Below, piece by piece: positions 36,104 to 47,339 of a DNA stretch of 64,000 bases. Within the stretch, counting starts at the first letter, position 1. Each line of letters begins with the position of its first letter. A model generated the notes under the pieces. That model did not search any database, was not told where the DNA came from, and saw nothing but the letters and a program-made list of their open reading frames with translations. The stretch spans positions 1,922,001 to 1,986,000 of the forward strand of contig OY744462.1 in assembly GCA_963556145.1 (NCBI GenBank), read 5' to 3'. Origin of the DNA: Hygrocybe punicea (Eukaryota > Basidiomycota > Agaricomycetes > Agaricales > Hygrophoraceae). The translations under genes were made by a program, and so were the position numbers.

Positions 36104-39100
36104 TCACAGCGGTGCATACCCCTCATCACCATACAGGTCCTCCACATCAAAATCCTCTCCATCCTCTGGTCCCAAATCTCCAATGACTAGAACATCGCCC
36201 ATGTCATCCGGGTCTACTTCAGAACCATCATTTGCCTCCTCGACATCTCGATAGCCGTAGTCAGCCTCTTCATCTTCATTGTATTCCTCAATCACTTGTC
36301 CACTGCTGCCTTGTCCCATGTCCCCCGACACTGAGCCACCACCAGCATCAATATCATTTATGAACCTGGGCTGCTGGTTCAAGTTCATGATTTGGCAATT
36401 GTTGTTTGACAAATTCGGCCCCCCTGTGCCCTACCTCTCCACCCCAGAATCTCATGAACATGTCACGGTCAACAAACCTAGTAGAAAATCAATCAAAATC
36501 ATGACGAATATCATGATAATAAAATATACGTACATAGCCACATAATAGTAGACCCAGTCTTCATCGTTTTCACTTGCATGATGGGAAATAGATGGCCCCA
36601 AGAGGAGTGAGCTCCATCCATGTGCAAATGCCGGAATAAGATGAATTGCTCAGACAACTTCCTTTGGATCAAGGAAGCCAAATGCATCATCAGAATTGAC
36701 AAAGCCGATGCGGTGTAAACATTGTGTCTTGAGTCCACCTGGCGAGCTCATATCATGACCAAACCATCGGACCCACAAAAATTCCATGTGCTGAGACTCT
36801 GTTGACCTTGCATTCGGGCCAGCATGCCTGACATTGGCATGGAAGACACTAATAACCTGAGCATACCAATAAGGATGTCGATCATCTTCACCGCCGTCAT
36901 CTTCATGGGCAAGCACCATAACATCAGCATGGGTACAGGGATTGATGGAATCTTGGGCCCAGCACATGTCATAGGTTGTGTAGTTGATACGGATGACTTT
37001 GTGACGATAAATTCGGTTACTGACAAATCTGACACAGTTGCGGTCAGCGTCTGTAAAATGATGCTCATCTCCATCATAGGTGACACCTGTGAGATGGGCA
37101 AGCAGATGGTCCTTGAGCTGGGGAAGAAAGTTCTAGACAACAGTCAGTACCCATAAATGAAGAAGGCCAAAGAACTTACTGCAAAAGCTGGATCGCTGCA
37201 ATTCTTGCTGAGCCATCTAGTAATATCTTGAGGGTAGCATTGTGAGTCGGAGATGTGGTGATGTACTTTGGGCGATGTAAAGGGAAGCGGTTCGTCATCA
37301 GCAAAATTCAGAACCACTTTACCAGGGGGTACAACACATGTCTCTTGTCGCTCCACTATGTTGTGAGCTTCATCTTCACGTTTTTTCATGGCTCGCAAGA
37401 GTACCTCTTGTTGTTGGTGCCTGGCAATCTGCAAGGCAAATTTTGAATTTTTATTGGTTCTCGCATAGAATCGTTTCACACAGCAATGCTCCAGCTCGCC
37501 CTATAACAATGCATTTCAGTGTGAGCAGATGCAAATATACTCAAAAAACTTACTATTTGCGTCGTATAGTTATCTGTAGTACCATAATGACGAATGGCCT
37601 TGATGTAATCACGGAGAGAGTGATATTTATATGTTGCTAAGTTGAGATACTTGCACTTGCGCTCGGAAGGCACTTTCCCCTTCCCTTTCCCCTTCCCTTT
37701 TGCTGCGAGTGTGGCTTCTCGTCGTCCGGGTGCAGCTTCTTCTTGTGGGAGTTCAACAGTAATAAATGCTTCACATGTCGTTCTCTGAAAATAGCGCACA
37801 ACTGCACCAAGAGTTTTGGTGGCATCCTCGAAAAGGGTAAGGGTCGTCTCTGTGTGAATCCGAAGTTTTGCATATGCCTGCCACATTGCAAGTTCAAACA
37901 AAAGATCAAGGACAATTATGTTGTGTGGTGGCGGCAATAGCCCTTCAATGACAGGAATGATGCACTTGGAAAATCGGCATTCAGCCAATACAAATGCAAA
38001 AACACACTAGTTACCTGCAGAATATCTTCAAAGTCGTGTGCAGCAAGCTTCTTCATTGCAGACACATTGGAACCAAAACGGCGAATGGTGTCTCGTCCAA
38101 AGGTGGGAACCATGCGAAACCTTAGATGTGACTTAGGCGACAAATTCATAAGGGTGGTCAAATTACATACCGCTTGTTAAAAGCTTGGATACTGTCCTCG
38201 CCTATGGCACACAGAATTCTGAGTAAATGTGTCAAGATTGCTCTCCACACTCCAAGCTCAAACTTGTGCATTAGGTCAGGCACAAACATCGAGTAATAGT
38301 TGAAACCAAATTTTGATAGTCGGACTGAGAAAGCACTCTGCATTCGCAAGTCAGGTGAATGTCGTCCATAAGTGTTTAGGACAAACCTGTGTTGGAAGCA
38401 GAGACTTGACATCAAGTAGCCTCCCAATCTTTACACTTGCCAGACCGACACCTTTCTCAAACACCCATTTACAGACCCTTTCAATGGTTTTTCGGAGCCA
38501 GTTGTCATCCTCACAAATCTCATCACATCATTGACCATCAACTGTCGTCCCCATGCCTGGAATCTGGCTCTTTTGGATAAGGCAGCGGGGGCATGGACAA
38601 TGTGCAAGGTACTTGATGCAAGCAAGCAAAACCCTGTCAAATATGGGTTGAAATCATAACATTAAGTGAAACAGAATCATAACTTACTTCTCAGGGTAGT
38701 CTGCTGAATATGTGAAGAATCGTGGAAATAGCCAATGTTGAACACCATCACCACATAGGAGGACAATGCCATGTTCATAAGCATGCATAAAGTCACTGTC
38801 CAGAAGGAGAAGCCATATCTGTTGCATTAATTCACGTTTGCAAAATCGGAGCACATCTGTGGTTGCTGGAATGTTGTATATTCCCTGGTAAAAATCTTGA
38901 AAAGTATCAGGGACCTAATAACCAACAGGGAAGATCTTGGTGAGCAAGAGACTGTCAAACAAAGATGATCTACCTTTGGAATATATGCCAAATGATGGGC
39001 CGCGAATGATGTTGGTTTACCATGAAAGTATTTCGAAAGACTACCAAAGAATACATATATGGGCCAAAGAGACACAGTACCGAAGTTTGCGATGTGGGTC

Positions 39101-40498
39101 GAATCAGACCATACTAGTACAGGAGCAATGGCGGTCTCGAGATCGGGGTCATCTCCAGGTTGAAGTGGTTGAGCACGAATCCTGACATCCTCTTTGATCA
39201 TTGCATCTGGATTGTAGATCTCACTGAAGACACGGACATCTTCAGATGCATTGGTACAATCAGATGGTGCAGGTGCAGGAGCGATGTTAGCTTTCCAGAA
39301 GAGCTTAAAGGGAATCCAATGGTATTTGCGTGCGGCTGAGTCCTGGTGCACCGCCTTGATTACTTCAAGTAAACGGTGATAATAAATCCCTGGAACCTCG
39401 AATTCAGGAGCGTCTGCTTCTGAGCGATGTTTGGTTTTTTCTTTTGGGAGCCGAATTTTGACGGAGCCTTCCTGCCAGCCATCCTCTATTGAGAATTCAG
39501 CCTTGGCATTGTCATGCTTGTCAATTCAGTGAAGTTCACATGTAGCGCTGAACCGGCGGAGGTGTTCCCAATCAAAATCTTCAGCTAGAATAACATCGTG
39601 AACCAGGCTATCGAGTCCTGCCACAGATTTTGTAGAATTACTGTAAAACCAGTTCATGAGCCGAAAGATGGTGGCATTCAAGAATGGAGCGAATAAATCA
39701 GTGTGTGCCGCTTCCAACTGATTCTTGATGGCCTGGCCGAATCCTCAAAGAGGACCAGTATTCCGAGAGTCCGAAGATGGCGAAATAGCAAGTGTTGGTG
39801 CATCACACAAAACGTCAAGAATTACTTCATCCTCAGGATCGGTTGATGGTTTTGTAGTGTAGCGGCGATAGAGTCCAAAGGTATTGGGTTCCATTTCAAA
39901 AACAGAAACCTCCGTGTCTGATTCGGAAATGTTGTCGCATACAGTATCAATTTGTGGGGATGGGGAGCGGCTAGGATTTGTGGTTCCAGCTGCCTGAAAT
40001 TGACATTTCTTGCGTGGATGTGTAGGCTTTGGTATATGGAATGGTAAGCCTGTGACAGATGTTGGAAGGTAGTCCAACAATGCTCGTGGTGTCTTGTGTT
40101 TGTGCCCAACACGACTGAATGATGCAATTTCATCACCTTCCTGGCAAAGATCCTGCCCTGATGGTCCAGATTCCATTTCAACTTCATGATTCTGATGCAA
40201 CATCATGAACTGTTAAACCAAAACATAACCCAAAGCATAACTTTCACACCTCATTCACTCGTTCTCATATGATCTCACGTTCCTCCTCAATATTCCCTAA
40301 ATCAACCATCTCTCGTCGTGGTATCTTGGCTGCTTTGAAGTTTGTGTGGATGTTTGTGTGGATGGTTGTGTGGACATTCGTGCTCCTTCTCTTCAAGGAA
40401 ACGACAGTGAGGTTTGCATTTTTCTCACAGTAACGGAGATGTGCTCTGAGTGCTCTGTTGTCTGTAAAGCTTTTCTGACAAGCAATGCATAATGCCAT
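36104..40498 (-). pseudogene. Plavaka-type transposase (CACTA-related), multi-exon, probably decayed
   Basis: The start ATG 40,498 gives MALCIACQKSFTDNRALRAH, an N-terminal C2H2 finger. Next come EPNTFGLYRRYTTKPSTDPE (about 39,890), FRLMNWFY (39,660), KYHWIPFKLFW then LVWSDSTHIANFG (39,330-39,090; the SD is a likely catalytic Asp) and GKPTSFAAHHLAYIPK. Then KYLAHCPCPRC, FEKGVGLASVKIGRLLDVKS (38,640-38,390), NTYGRHSPDLRMQSAF, FGFNYYSMFVPDLMHKFELG (38,380-38,250), GRDTIRRFGSNVSAMKKLAA (38,100), TTDNYTTQ (37,580), VKRFYARTNKN (37,475), HPYWYAQVISVFH (36,880) and EFLWVRWFGHD. The tail is acidic. At least one in-frame TGA (near 38,525, reading Q*CDE) suggests decay. It is divergent from the DUF6698-like gene, with about 150 bp between the ATGs. 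Confidence 0.88.
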
Positions 40499-40644
40499 GA
40501 CAGCAAGCAGAAGAATCCAGATACGCATGGCAGCCAGCCAGCCAGCCAGTGCGACTTCCAAGTCGATTGCACAACACGAATAGCAAGCACATGATGTGAT
40601 AATTAGGTCAAATGCTGAGTTTCTCAGTCAGGTTTTCTTCCCAA

Positions 40645-42380
40645 ATGCCCCATCATTCAAAGACGAAGACAGCTGCTGCTGCCACTAAGCCCACCTCTCA
40701 CCATTCAGCCCCTCCCAAGAATGGCAAGACTAACACAGTGACTGGCCAAAGCAAGAAAAACCGTCAACGATCCCCCAGTCCAGTCACCTCTGATCAGCTC
40801 GAGATTCAAGTTTCAGGAAATGATCACAACGGAAGGGAGAGGCAACTACGCAACAATGACGAGAACACCAGTGACAGCGATGACTCGGATTTTGATGCTG
40901 ATTATACACAGGTTGACAATGCTCACAAGCGAAAATGCCATCTTCAGAGACTCAGCAAGCTCCTTGCTGGTTCATCGGCTCGGAAACGGCCCAAGTAGGT
41001 ACAATATAGCCAGATAGATCATTTCCTCACTTTTGTTTTTAGAAGCTCAGATGATTTAGGCGCATACAAGGGCATAGCACGAGCCATCCCTCGCATTTTC
41101 AGTCCATTCGTCAATTTGTTGCAGGTATTTCAGATTGGCATGCAAACGAGAAATAACGACGGACTTGGTGATGATTTGGATGAGCTTATTGCTGACCTGT
41201 AAGTCGATTTATTTCATTTTTACACTCATTTTACAGTCATGGCATACAGCAATGAGGACGATCATATCGAGGCGAACTATATTTTCAACACACTTCTTGA
41301 ACTTTTACCTGATCTCAAGGATCAACTCAAGTACTTTGAGGAGAAGGGCGACGTTGATACCTTTGATAATTTGATCTCTTTCGTGAGTCATTAATATCTT
41401 TGCCTTTTTTTTTTGTGATGTGTATTTGCAGCTCGAAAGCCATGCCTGGTTTGCTCACACAGATGATGTTGGAACCTTGCATTATGTGTCTATGTCTTAC
41501 ATCCCACAGGTTGTCGGAATCTCTCCAATCAGTGTAACAAACCGAAATAAGGGCGACCGTGGGTTCTCACACCCTGCTTCGGGCCGTTTACTCTGTCCCC
41601 GCAGCTCACGAAATGAGTTTGACAAGGACCCTGAAAAGTAGGCCGTCCATGTTTTGTATTTAAATATTGACTAGTACTCTTTAAATTCAGATATGGCCGT
41701 GATGTTCGGGACGTCAATACCCTTATTATGGCAGACGATTGGCCTTCATTCTTGTACCCCGAGGATGGATACAGCGTAAACGCTATCAATGAGGGCCTTC
41801 TCAGAGGACCTTTCCTTGTTTCGGTAAGATTAAGTTTTGCTGCCTAATTAACTCTTCTCCTCAACGGCCTAGTGCTTCTGGCACATTTTCACTGGACCGC
41901 GGACTGCAATGAAGGCTACTCCTGGACAAGCAAGTGGAAAGAAGTCAGTTGCAGATCTCTACAATATAACATCAGTCTCGCCGTGTGGCATTGGTTATAT
42001 TGCAGTTCTGGTAAGTGTCTCTGTTTTGTCATCCAAAAATTTGTTATGCATGAGAACTCAGGCTCGGTTTGTGCTCAATGGCCAAGAGGAGTGGAGTGTT
42101 GAGGACGGCGACTTCAATGCAATTGATTTCTTCAAGAATATTGTTGATCTCTTCAACGAACCTGAGGGCCAACGCCAATGGAGCGAAGCGACTCTTGAGT
42201 GGTGGGAAAAGTAAGTTTTCGCAGATGCCATGGTTTTTTACTGATAGGGCGCCACGGCCTTAGTCAAGTTTTTAAAGCCAAAGCACAACACCGAACCAGT
42301 CAAGCCAAACGCAAAGCAAACAAAACTTCTGGAGTTTCAACCCTAGCTGCTCAACGTGCTGCCTGGGCCCGGAATGCCTG
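40645..42380 (+). CDS. DUF6698-like protein, transposon-associated multicopy gene
   Basis: The start ATG 40,645 (MPHHSKTKTAAAA; another in-frame ATG at 40,612). Exon 1 is basic and acidic in patches, ends near 40,995, and splices over GTAGGTACAAT...TTTTTAG to KSSDDLGAYKG. Later exons read ARAIPRIFSPFVNLL, YIFNTLLELLPDLKDQLKYF, RGFSHPASGRLLCPR (HPATG-type motif), VRDVNTLIMADDWPSFLYPE, GLLRGPFLVS, TSVSPCGIGYIAVL and ARFVLNGQEEWS, ending in a basic tail QVFKAKAQHRTSQAKRKANK. This order is the one I associate with DUF6698, an uncharacterised agaricomycete family. It shares a promoter region with the Plavaka transposase, which suggests it may travel with the transposon. Introns are short and mostly GT-AG; the reading appears intact. 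Confidence 0.7.
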
Positions 42381-43020
42381 ATAGCAGCCATGTCTACATT
42401 CAAACTGCATACTTGACCGTCTTGTCATCTCCCTTTTCTTGCGAACATTTTCTTGCCATCTCCTCATGCCTTGCCGTCTCCTTGCTGTGTCTCACTGTCT
42501 TAGTTCTGGTATTTCCTTCATGTCTGGGTCTCGTCTTGTTGTGGTTTGTGATTTGTATTCATGCCAGTGTGCAGTACCTTGAAATGATAACAGTTTTTTG
42601 TATCATCGAAATGTGTGGGTACGATATTGTACTACGATAATTGTGTGACCTTTCACTCCCTACCTATATTGTGATTTACTACAAGAGGGGAACCTTCTGG
42701 TGGGGTCTTGCAAGAGCTGGGCAGTCAGGCAATGTTCTTCGAAGAAGCAGGCATTCGGCCAAAGCTCTTGGAAGTGATAGGGATTCAGTGGGTCTTTTTC
42801 AAGAGCCCCAACGTCTGGTTAGCCTTGGCATGGAAGGCAATGTCTTGCCAAGATAGACCAGTCCATAGAAAAGCCCTTGCAAGACCAGCTCGCATTCTGG
42901 CAAGGGTTCCAAAGAAGGTGGCACTTACATGACCATGTATGGTCTTGGATTAATTTTTTACTTTTGCTGATGAGTATAATTGTAATGAATGCAGAGAAAC
43001 TCAGCGGTGTATGTTAAAAT
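42381..43020. other. no gene; short palindromic motifs
   Basis: 3' flank of the DUF6698-like gene. Several short CTTGCAAG/CTTGCCAAG-type palindromes occur between 42,705 and 42,910. Otherwise nothing recognised. Confidence 0.35.
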
Positions 43021-43044
43021 GACTGCACCCAGTCCCTCTGCCAT

Positions 43045-43290
43045 GAGGACATTATAATGCCATTACAACGTCCCCTGCAGGCCCCAATGGGCATTATAAT
43101 GTCGACAGCATGCAATCTTCTGCCGTGAGGTTAGGTCCTGCGATGCCATTACAATGAGTAGCTACCCATTACAATGAGACCCTTATAATGACAGTATGCA
43201 ATCCCCCTGCCATGAGGGCATTGTAATGTCCTGTGAGACCCTTATAGTGACAGCACCGTGATGGCAATGCCCTGCAATGCCATTACAATG
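43045..43290. repeat. cluster of CATTAYAATG palindromes beyond the KDZ 3' end
   Basis: Several copies of the 10-bp palindrome CATTATAATG or near variants (CATTACAATG, CCTTATAATG, CATTGTAATG) within about 250 bp, mixed with repeats of TGCCATGAGG and GAGACCCTTATA. It lies just downstream of the KDZ transposase reading frame. Clustered short repeats near a transposon end often bind transposase; no matching cluster was found beyond 51.3 kb. Confidence 0.7.
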
Positions 43291-44067
43291 TGTAGCTAAT
43301 ATGTACCCACGTTGTCATCGTCTTCCACCCCCCCCAGGTCTCTCAGGCTCTCATTCTCGTCGTTTAACTCAACCACCAGCTCTGGCAAGGACACAGAGCT
43401 CTCGACATTCGACAGCTGGGTCCTCAAGACAGTGCTCATTCCCGAATAGCTGCCCATCTTGCTGCCCAGCGGATACCCCATTGTTGCTCTGCAGAGCTAT
43501 TCTTGATGGCATAGGCGTGCCATCCCTCTGCGATATAGCTAGATGGGTCAGTCTCGCTCTCTGCACGTTGCAACCACCACCAAGCACGCCACCAACAAAA
43601 CTCCAATGCCCTGCACATCTCCTCCTCAAGTAGTTGTAACTCTTCGCGCCATCGACCTGCACGAGCTTGGGTTTTGGCCCATTCGACATGGAGACCTGGA
43701 TGAAAGTCAATTCACCATAACTTGGTATGTTATGTATGTACTAGCTTCAACTTCCTGTGAAGTCCCATCCAGCTCATGCTCACTGACTGAATACCAGATC
43801 CAAGACAAAGATCTTCACCCCTCACCCAAGGCCAGCCTGGGGTCGAATGACACCATAGGTGTATCCACGTTCTCTACATTCTCTGGCAAGCCTGCCATCT
43901 GGCAGGTCCTGTGGTAATCTTCCTTCTCCTCCTGAGTTAGTGATTGCTCACTTATACCTCGCACATCTTCAGGCTTGAGAATGGCAAGTGTCTTCTCCCA
44001 ATCACCAGGACCATGCAGAGCCAGCAATGCAGCCCATGCAATATTGTACTGCCCCTGGGCAGCCCGA

Positions 44068-44214
44068 TGGAGTGGTCCCGAGGGACCTCTCAGGATCGGG
44101 GACGGAATCGCACGGAAAGGTCTGGGTGGATGGGATAGAGAACTGTCTACTACATCCAGAACTGGCTACTGACTAAGGTCCAGGTCACGTGACATGACAG
44201 GCACCACTACTACA
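44068..44214 (-). repeat. 3' LTR of element A
   Basis: 147 bp, one difference (A/G within CTCTCRGGATCGG) from 45,650-45,796. It contains GTCACGTGAC, a palindromic CACGTG box also present in element B. Confidence 0.92.
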
Positions 44215-44250
44215 AGTGCCCCCTCTCTCTGTAGCGACGCCCTCGTCGCT
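44215..44250 (-). promoter_or_regulatory. hairpin and polypurine tract of element A
   Basis: On the minus strand: stem AGCGAC/GTCGCT (44,233-44,250) with loop GAGGGC, then an AGAGAGAGGGGG tract before the LTR. Same order as in elements B and C. Confidence 0.75.
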
Positions 44251-44352
44251 AGTGAAAGAAAGAAAAGCCCAGAAACCAACTGGAAGGACTGAAAGAAAAG
44301 CAGAAAACAAAAAAGGGAATGCAGAGCACACAAAGAAAAGCAAGGGTGTAAA

Positions 44353-45579
44353 CTAGTCTACTCCATATGGATCTAACAAAGGTGGGTCGTGGTGAACAAA
44401 AAAAGGTGGGGAAAAAGTGGTGGAATGTGAAAATAGAAGCGGCACGGCACGGCGCGGGTTCAGCGGGTGGGTCGTTGGGCACGGGTCGACGCGGGGGGAC
44501 GTGGGGCCGCTGTACGATGCGTAGGCGGGGCCGCGAATGCGTCCGTTTGGGGTATGGCCGTCGTGGTACGTCGCGTGGGTGGGGCCATGGCCATGGGGGC
44601 GGGGCGGATGGATTCGCGTCGTTGAGTACGCGGTTGGGGGTCGTCGTATCGCGGGGATGGGCCGTTGTGGTGGTGCGTGGACTCGTGAGGGTGTGGAACG
44701 TGGGGCCGTGTGTGTATAAACGGGGTATGGAGGGGCGGGGTGTACCGTTCGCGCTGGGCCAGTTTTGCCGCTTGGTACTGGCGTGGAGGCAGTCGATTGC
44801 GCCGGGAATGGTCGTGTGGGCCCATAAAACGAGTTGATGTGGGGCTCGCGGCTACGTGTGTATGTGGAGCATCGTCGCATGCCGTTGGACGGGGTGGTAC
44901 GCGTCGTTAGCGTGCACATGGGTTTTTGGGGTAGCGCGAGGACGGCAGACGCGAGTGAGCTTGCGTGGACGTGTTGTGTTGGGCCCATGGGATCGAGGAA
45001 GAAGGTGCCGGCGCGGGCGAGGAGCGTTAGCTGATGTGATGACGTGGTGGGCGGACGACGCGGCAAAGGATGGTTGGGGGTGGGAACGGGGTTGGTGAGG
45101 ACAGCGCAGGTTAGGACGGGGTAGGTGGGGCTTTCGTGCAAACGCGGGGGTACCGTGACCGTCTGTGTGTTGATTAGCGCGCCTGTGGGTGTCCTAATGA
45201 AAAAGGGTAAGTTGAACACGGGGACTGTGATATCGAGGGCGCGCCTGGCTGCGCGACGGCGTTGTTGGATACGTCGTCCGGCTCGGCAACCTCGTGGGGG
45301 TCTTCTAAGGAGTGTGGGGTGCCGTGGTTGGGCGTGGTTGGTCGGGTTTTTGGTGGGCGAAGCTGGTGACGTGGCTGCGCGAGGTGGCTGTGCGGAATGG
45401 TGAGGATGGACAAAAAGTCGTGAAGATGGTCGCGGGGCATGTAGAATGATGCGGACGTATCGCTGGGGCCATCGGAGATTGTTTTTTGTAGTGTTTTGCA
45501 TGGGTGTGCTGCGTGGAATCGCGCGGGTGGGCTCTCGGGGGGGTACTCTGTGCTCGAAAATCTCTGTTGCTGTAGTCAA
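44353..45579 (-). CDS. open frame of element A, Pro/Thr/Arg-rich, uncertain coding
   Basis: A frame of about 400 codons is open across the internal region of element A on the strand of the LTR promoter. It has no ATG at its 5' end; the first Met is about 25 codons in (MQNTTKNNLRWPQRYV). Composition is Pro/Thr/Arg/His-rich with no recognised domain. The region is GC-rich, and other frames on both strands are also partly open, so the true product may lie in another frame or be frameshifted. By position it would be the Gag-like product. It shows no clear similarity to the 609-residue protein of element B apart from a Pro/Arg-rich C-terminal half. Confidence 0.35.
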   Translation of the reverse strand: MTTATEIFEHRVPPREPTRAIPRSTPMQNTTKNNLRWPQRYVRIILHAPRPSSRLFVHPHHSAQPPRAATSPASPTKNPTNHAQPRHPTLLRRPPRGCRAGRRIQQRRRAARRALDITVPVFNLPFFIRTPTGALINTQTVTVPPRLHESPTYPVLTCAVLTNPVPTPNHPLPRRPPTTSSHQLTLLARAGTFFLDPMGPTQHVHASSLASAVLALPQKPMCTLTTRTTPSNGMRRCSTYTRSREPHINSFYGPTRPFPAQSTASTPVPSGKTGPARTVHPAPPYPVYTHTAPRSTPSRVHAPPQRPIPAIRRPPTAYSTTRIHPPRPHGHGPTHATYHDGHTPNGRIRGPAYASYSGPTSPRVDPCPTTHPLNPRRAVPLLFSHSTTFSPPFFVHHDPPLLDPYGVD

Positions 45580-45649
45580 AAAGGGTCTGTGCGAGTGGAA
45601 TGTTGTGGTCTCCGGTGGCGTGGCTCGAATCGCGCTCTCATCACCACGA

Positions 45650-45796
45650 TGGAGTGGTCCCGAGGGACCTCTCGGGATCGGGGACGGAATCGCACGGAAA
45701 GGTCTGGGTGGATGGGATAGAGAACTGTCTACTACATCCAGAACTGGCTACTGACTAAGGTCCAGGTCACGTGACATGACAGGCACCACTACTACA
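45650..45796 (-). repeat. 5' LTR of element A
   Basis: 147 bp, the promoter-side LTR on the minus strand. It is followed on that strand by the primer site (45,647 downward). Its right edge abuts KDZ reading QDQVEARIR. Confidence 0.92.
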
Positions 45797-46770
45797 CCGG
45801 ATGCGAGCTTCAACCTGGTCTTGAAGTGTACATAAGCATATGTATGCCTGCTGCAATGATGCATTCTTGCAAGTGAGCTTACTTGCCATGATTCGAGTTC
45901 GAAGGTGCTGGTGCAAGCTGCACAACGATTCATGTGTCTGTGCAAACCAGAGGCATTCTTCAATAACTGACAGACCGGGGATGCAAACCCTTTGGCGGTG
46001 GATTGCGGGAATCGTCAAAGGCAGATAAATTTTGATCTTCTCTGGCTGCAAGCCAGAGTTGGTTACCCCGGGCATGTCTTGTGCCGCAATGTAAGCGTGT
46101 AGACCAGGCATGAACAAATGACAGGCCTCTTTGAACTTATGGATGCATTTCAGTAAGAGTGTCCACTGTTTCTGGATTTGAATAGCCTGATTGGTTGTTG
46201 CGGTTTTCTTTTTAGAGTTGACAGTCAGTAGTCGCCTATCAATCCATATTAGTGCATAAGAACAGATCCTCACGACATCACTCACTGTTGCTCCTTGAGA
46301 TCCAGGCCTGATATAATGAAGTCGCTTACAGTCATCTCCAGACCAGTGAAATCTGCCTCGCCTCGTGCTGTCTTCTCGTGTTCTTCCTCAGAGATTTTCT
46401 TTTTGACTGATGCCAGTGTCACCTCTAAGAAGTATTAGCCATCTCATCTCTGTCAATGAATGATATAACCAACTTTTTTCTGGAAGATCGTATGGACAGA
46501 ACTTCGTGTGATCAACTTCCCATGCTAATACTTGTTGCTCCCATTCGCCCACCACATCACCATGCTCTTCTCGTAAACCGTCAGACAAGGCACATAGTGC
46601 TCTGTGATGAATGATGGCCTCTGGGATGGCGATAGAAAGCTTGTGAAGTAGCAGATCACCTAAAATGTTTGCATAAGCCGGTGTCCATGCTATTGAAAGT
46701 AAACTCACTGAGATTTATGGTTTTACGCCAATTGTGATAGTTGCAGAAATCATCCAGAGTGTCCCAACGT

Positions 46771-46908
46771 TGTAGTAGTGGGTCACGTGACTGTTGGACT
46801 ACTTAGTTTAGACATGTAGTAGATAGACCCTCATCCTTATCCAGATCCCATTGCGATCTGAGCTTTCCTTGAGCCTGCGACTAGCTCAGGACTCCCCTGC
46901 CTAGTCCA
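46771..46908 (+). repeat. 5' LTR of element B
   Basis: 138 bp, identical to 49,294-49,431. It contains GTCACGTGAC near its start and a second TGTAGTAGA motif about 44 bp in. It should hold the promoter of the 609-residue frame. Confidence 0.96.
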
Positions 46909-46910
46909 CC

Positions 46911-46935
46911 TGGTGATGAGATCGTGATTCGAACC
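46911..46935 (+). promoter_or_regulatory. primer binding site of element B
   Basis: Begins TGG (complement of tRNA CCA), then seven bases for the acceptor strand and a stretch containing ATTCGAA that matches a T-loop. The same site with a few changes lies in element A (45,647-45,623, minus strand). Identity of the primer tRNA was not determined. Confidence 0.75.
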
Positions 46936-47339
46936 TTGCCCAGTTTTCTCAGCTTAGCCTCTTTTCGAGCCAGATTTATCACAGTACACAAAACTTCCTC
47001 ACCAAACGTGAGTCCACAGCCAAAGTCCCATCAAACATGAGCCACAGCGAAAGTTTCCCCACACACGAGTTCTACCCTACAAGCAGCCCCAACACGAGAG
47101 TTTTCCCCTACAAGCCGTCACCAAACACAAGTCACCGAGTCCGTACACGAGAGTTTTCACCCGAGCCACCATCAAACACAAGTTTTCACCCAGGATTCTG
47201 ACACAAAAGCCCTCCCTTACACGAGTTTTCCCCAACACACGAGTTCAAGAGTAGCCCTCATACGCCAGTTTTCTCTACGAGATCACGTGAGCCCTGAATT
47301 TATTTTGCAATCCCAACTACGCCTACTTGGCCCATCATC

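Larger units (their letters stand above)
44068..45796 (-). mobile_element. short-LTR element A (1,729 bp), Gag-only type, inserted in KDZ gene
   Basis: Two 147-bp direct repeats, 44,068-44,214 and 45,650-45,796, differ at one base. On the minus strand each LTR starts TGTAGTAGTGG and ends GGACCACTCCA. Three bases after the 5' LTR (45,650 side) is TGGTGATGAGAGCGCGATTC, complementary to a tRNA 3' end and sharing most bases with element B. Before the 3' LTR come a hairpin (44,233-44,250) and a purine-rich AGAGAGAGGGGG tract. Flanks CCGA (left) and CCGG (right) suggest a 4-bp target duplication with one change. Joined, the flanks restore a plausible KDZ reading. There is room for only 1.4 kb of internal sequence and no pol motif. 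Confidence 0.9.

Noticed and set aside
44367..44837. Gly/Arg/Trp-rich plus-strand frame in element A
   Set aside because: Antisense to the LTR promoter and a by-product of GC-rich sequence.
46911..46940. tRNA gene fragment (T-loop TTCGAA)
   Set aside because: Only the complement of a tRNA 3' end is present, placed 2 bp after an LTR: a primer binding site.
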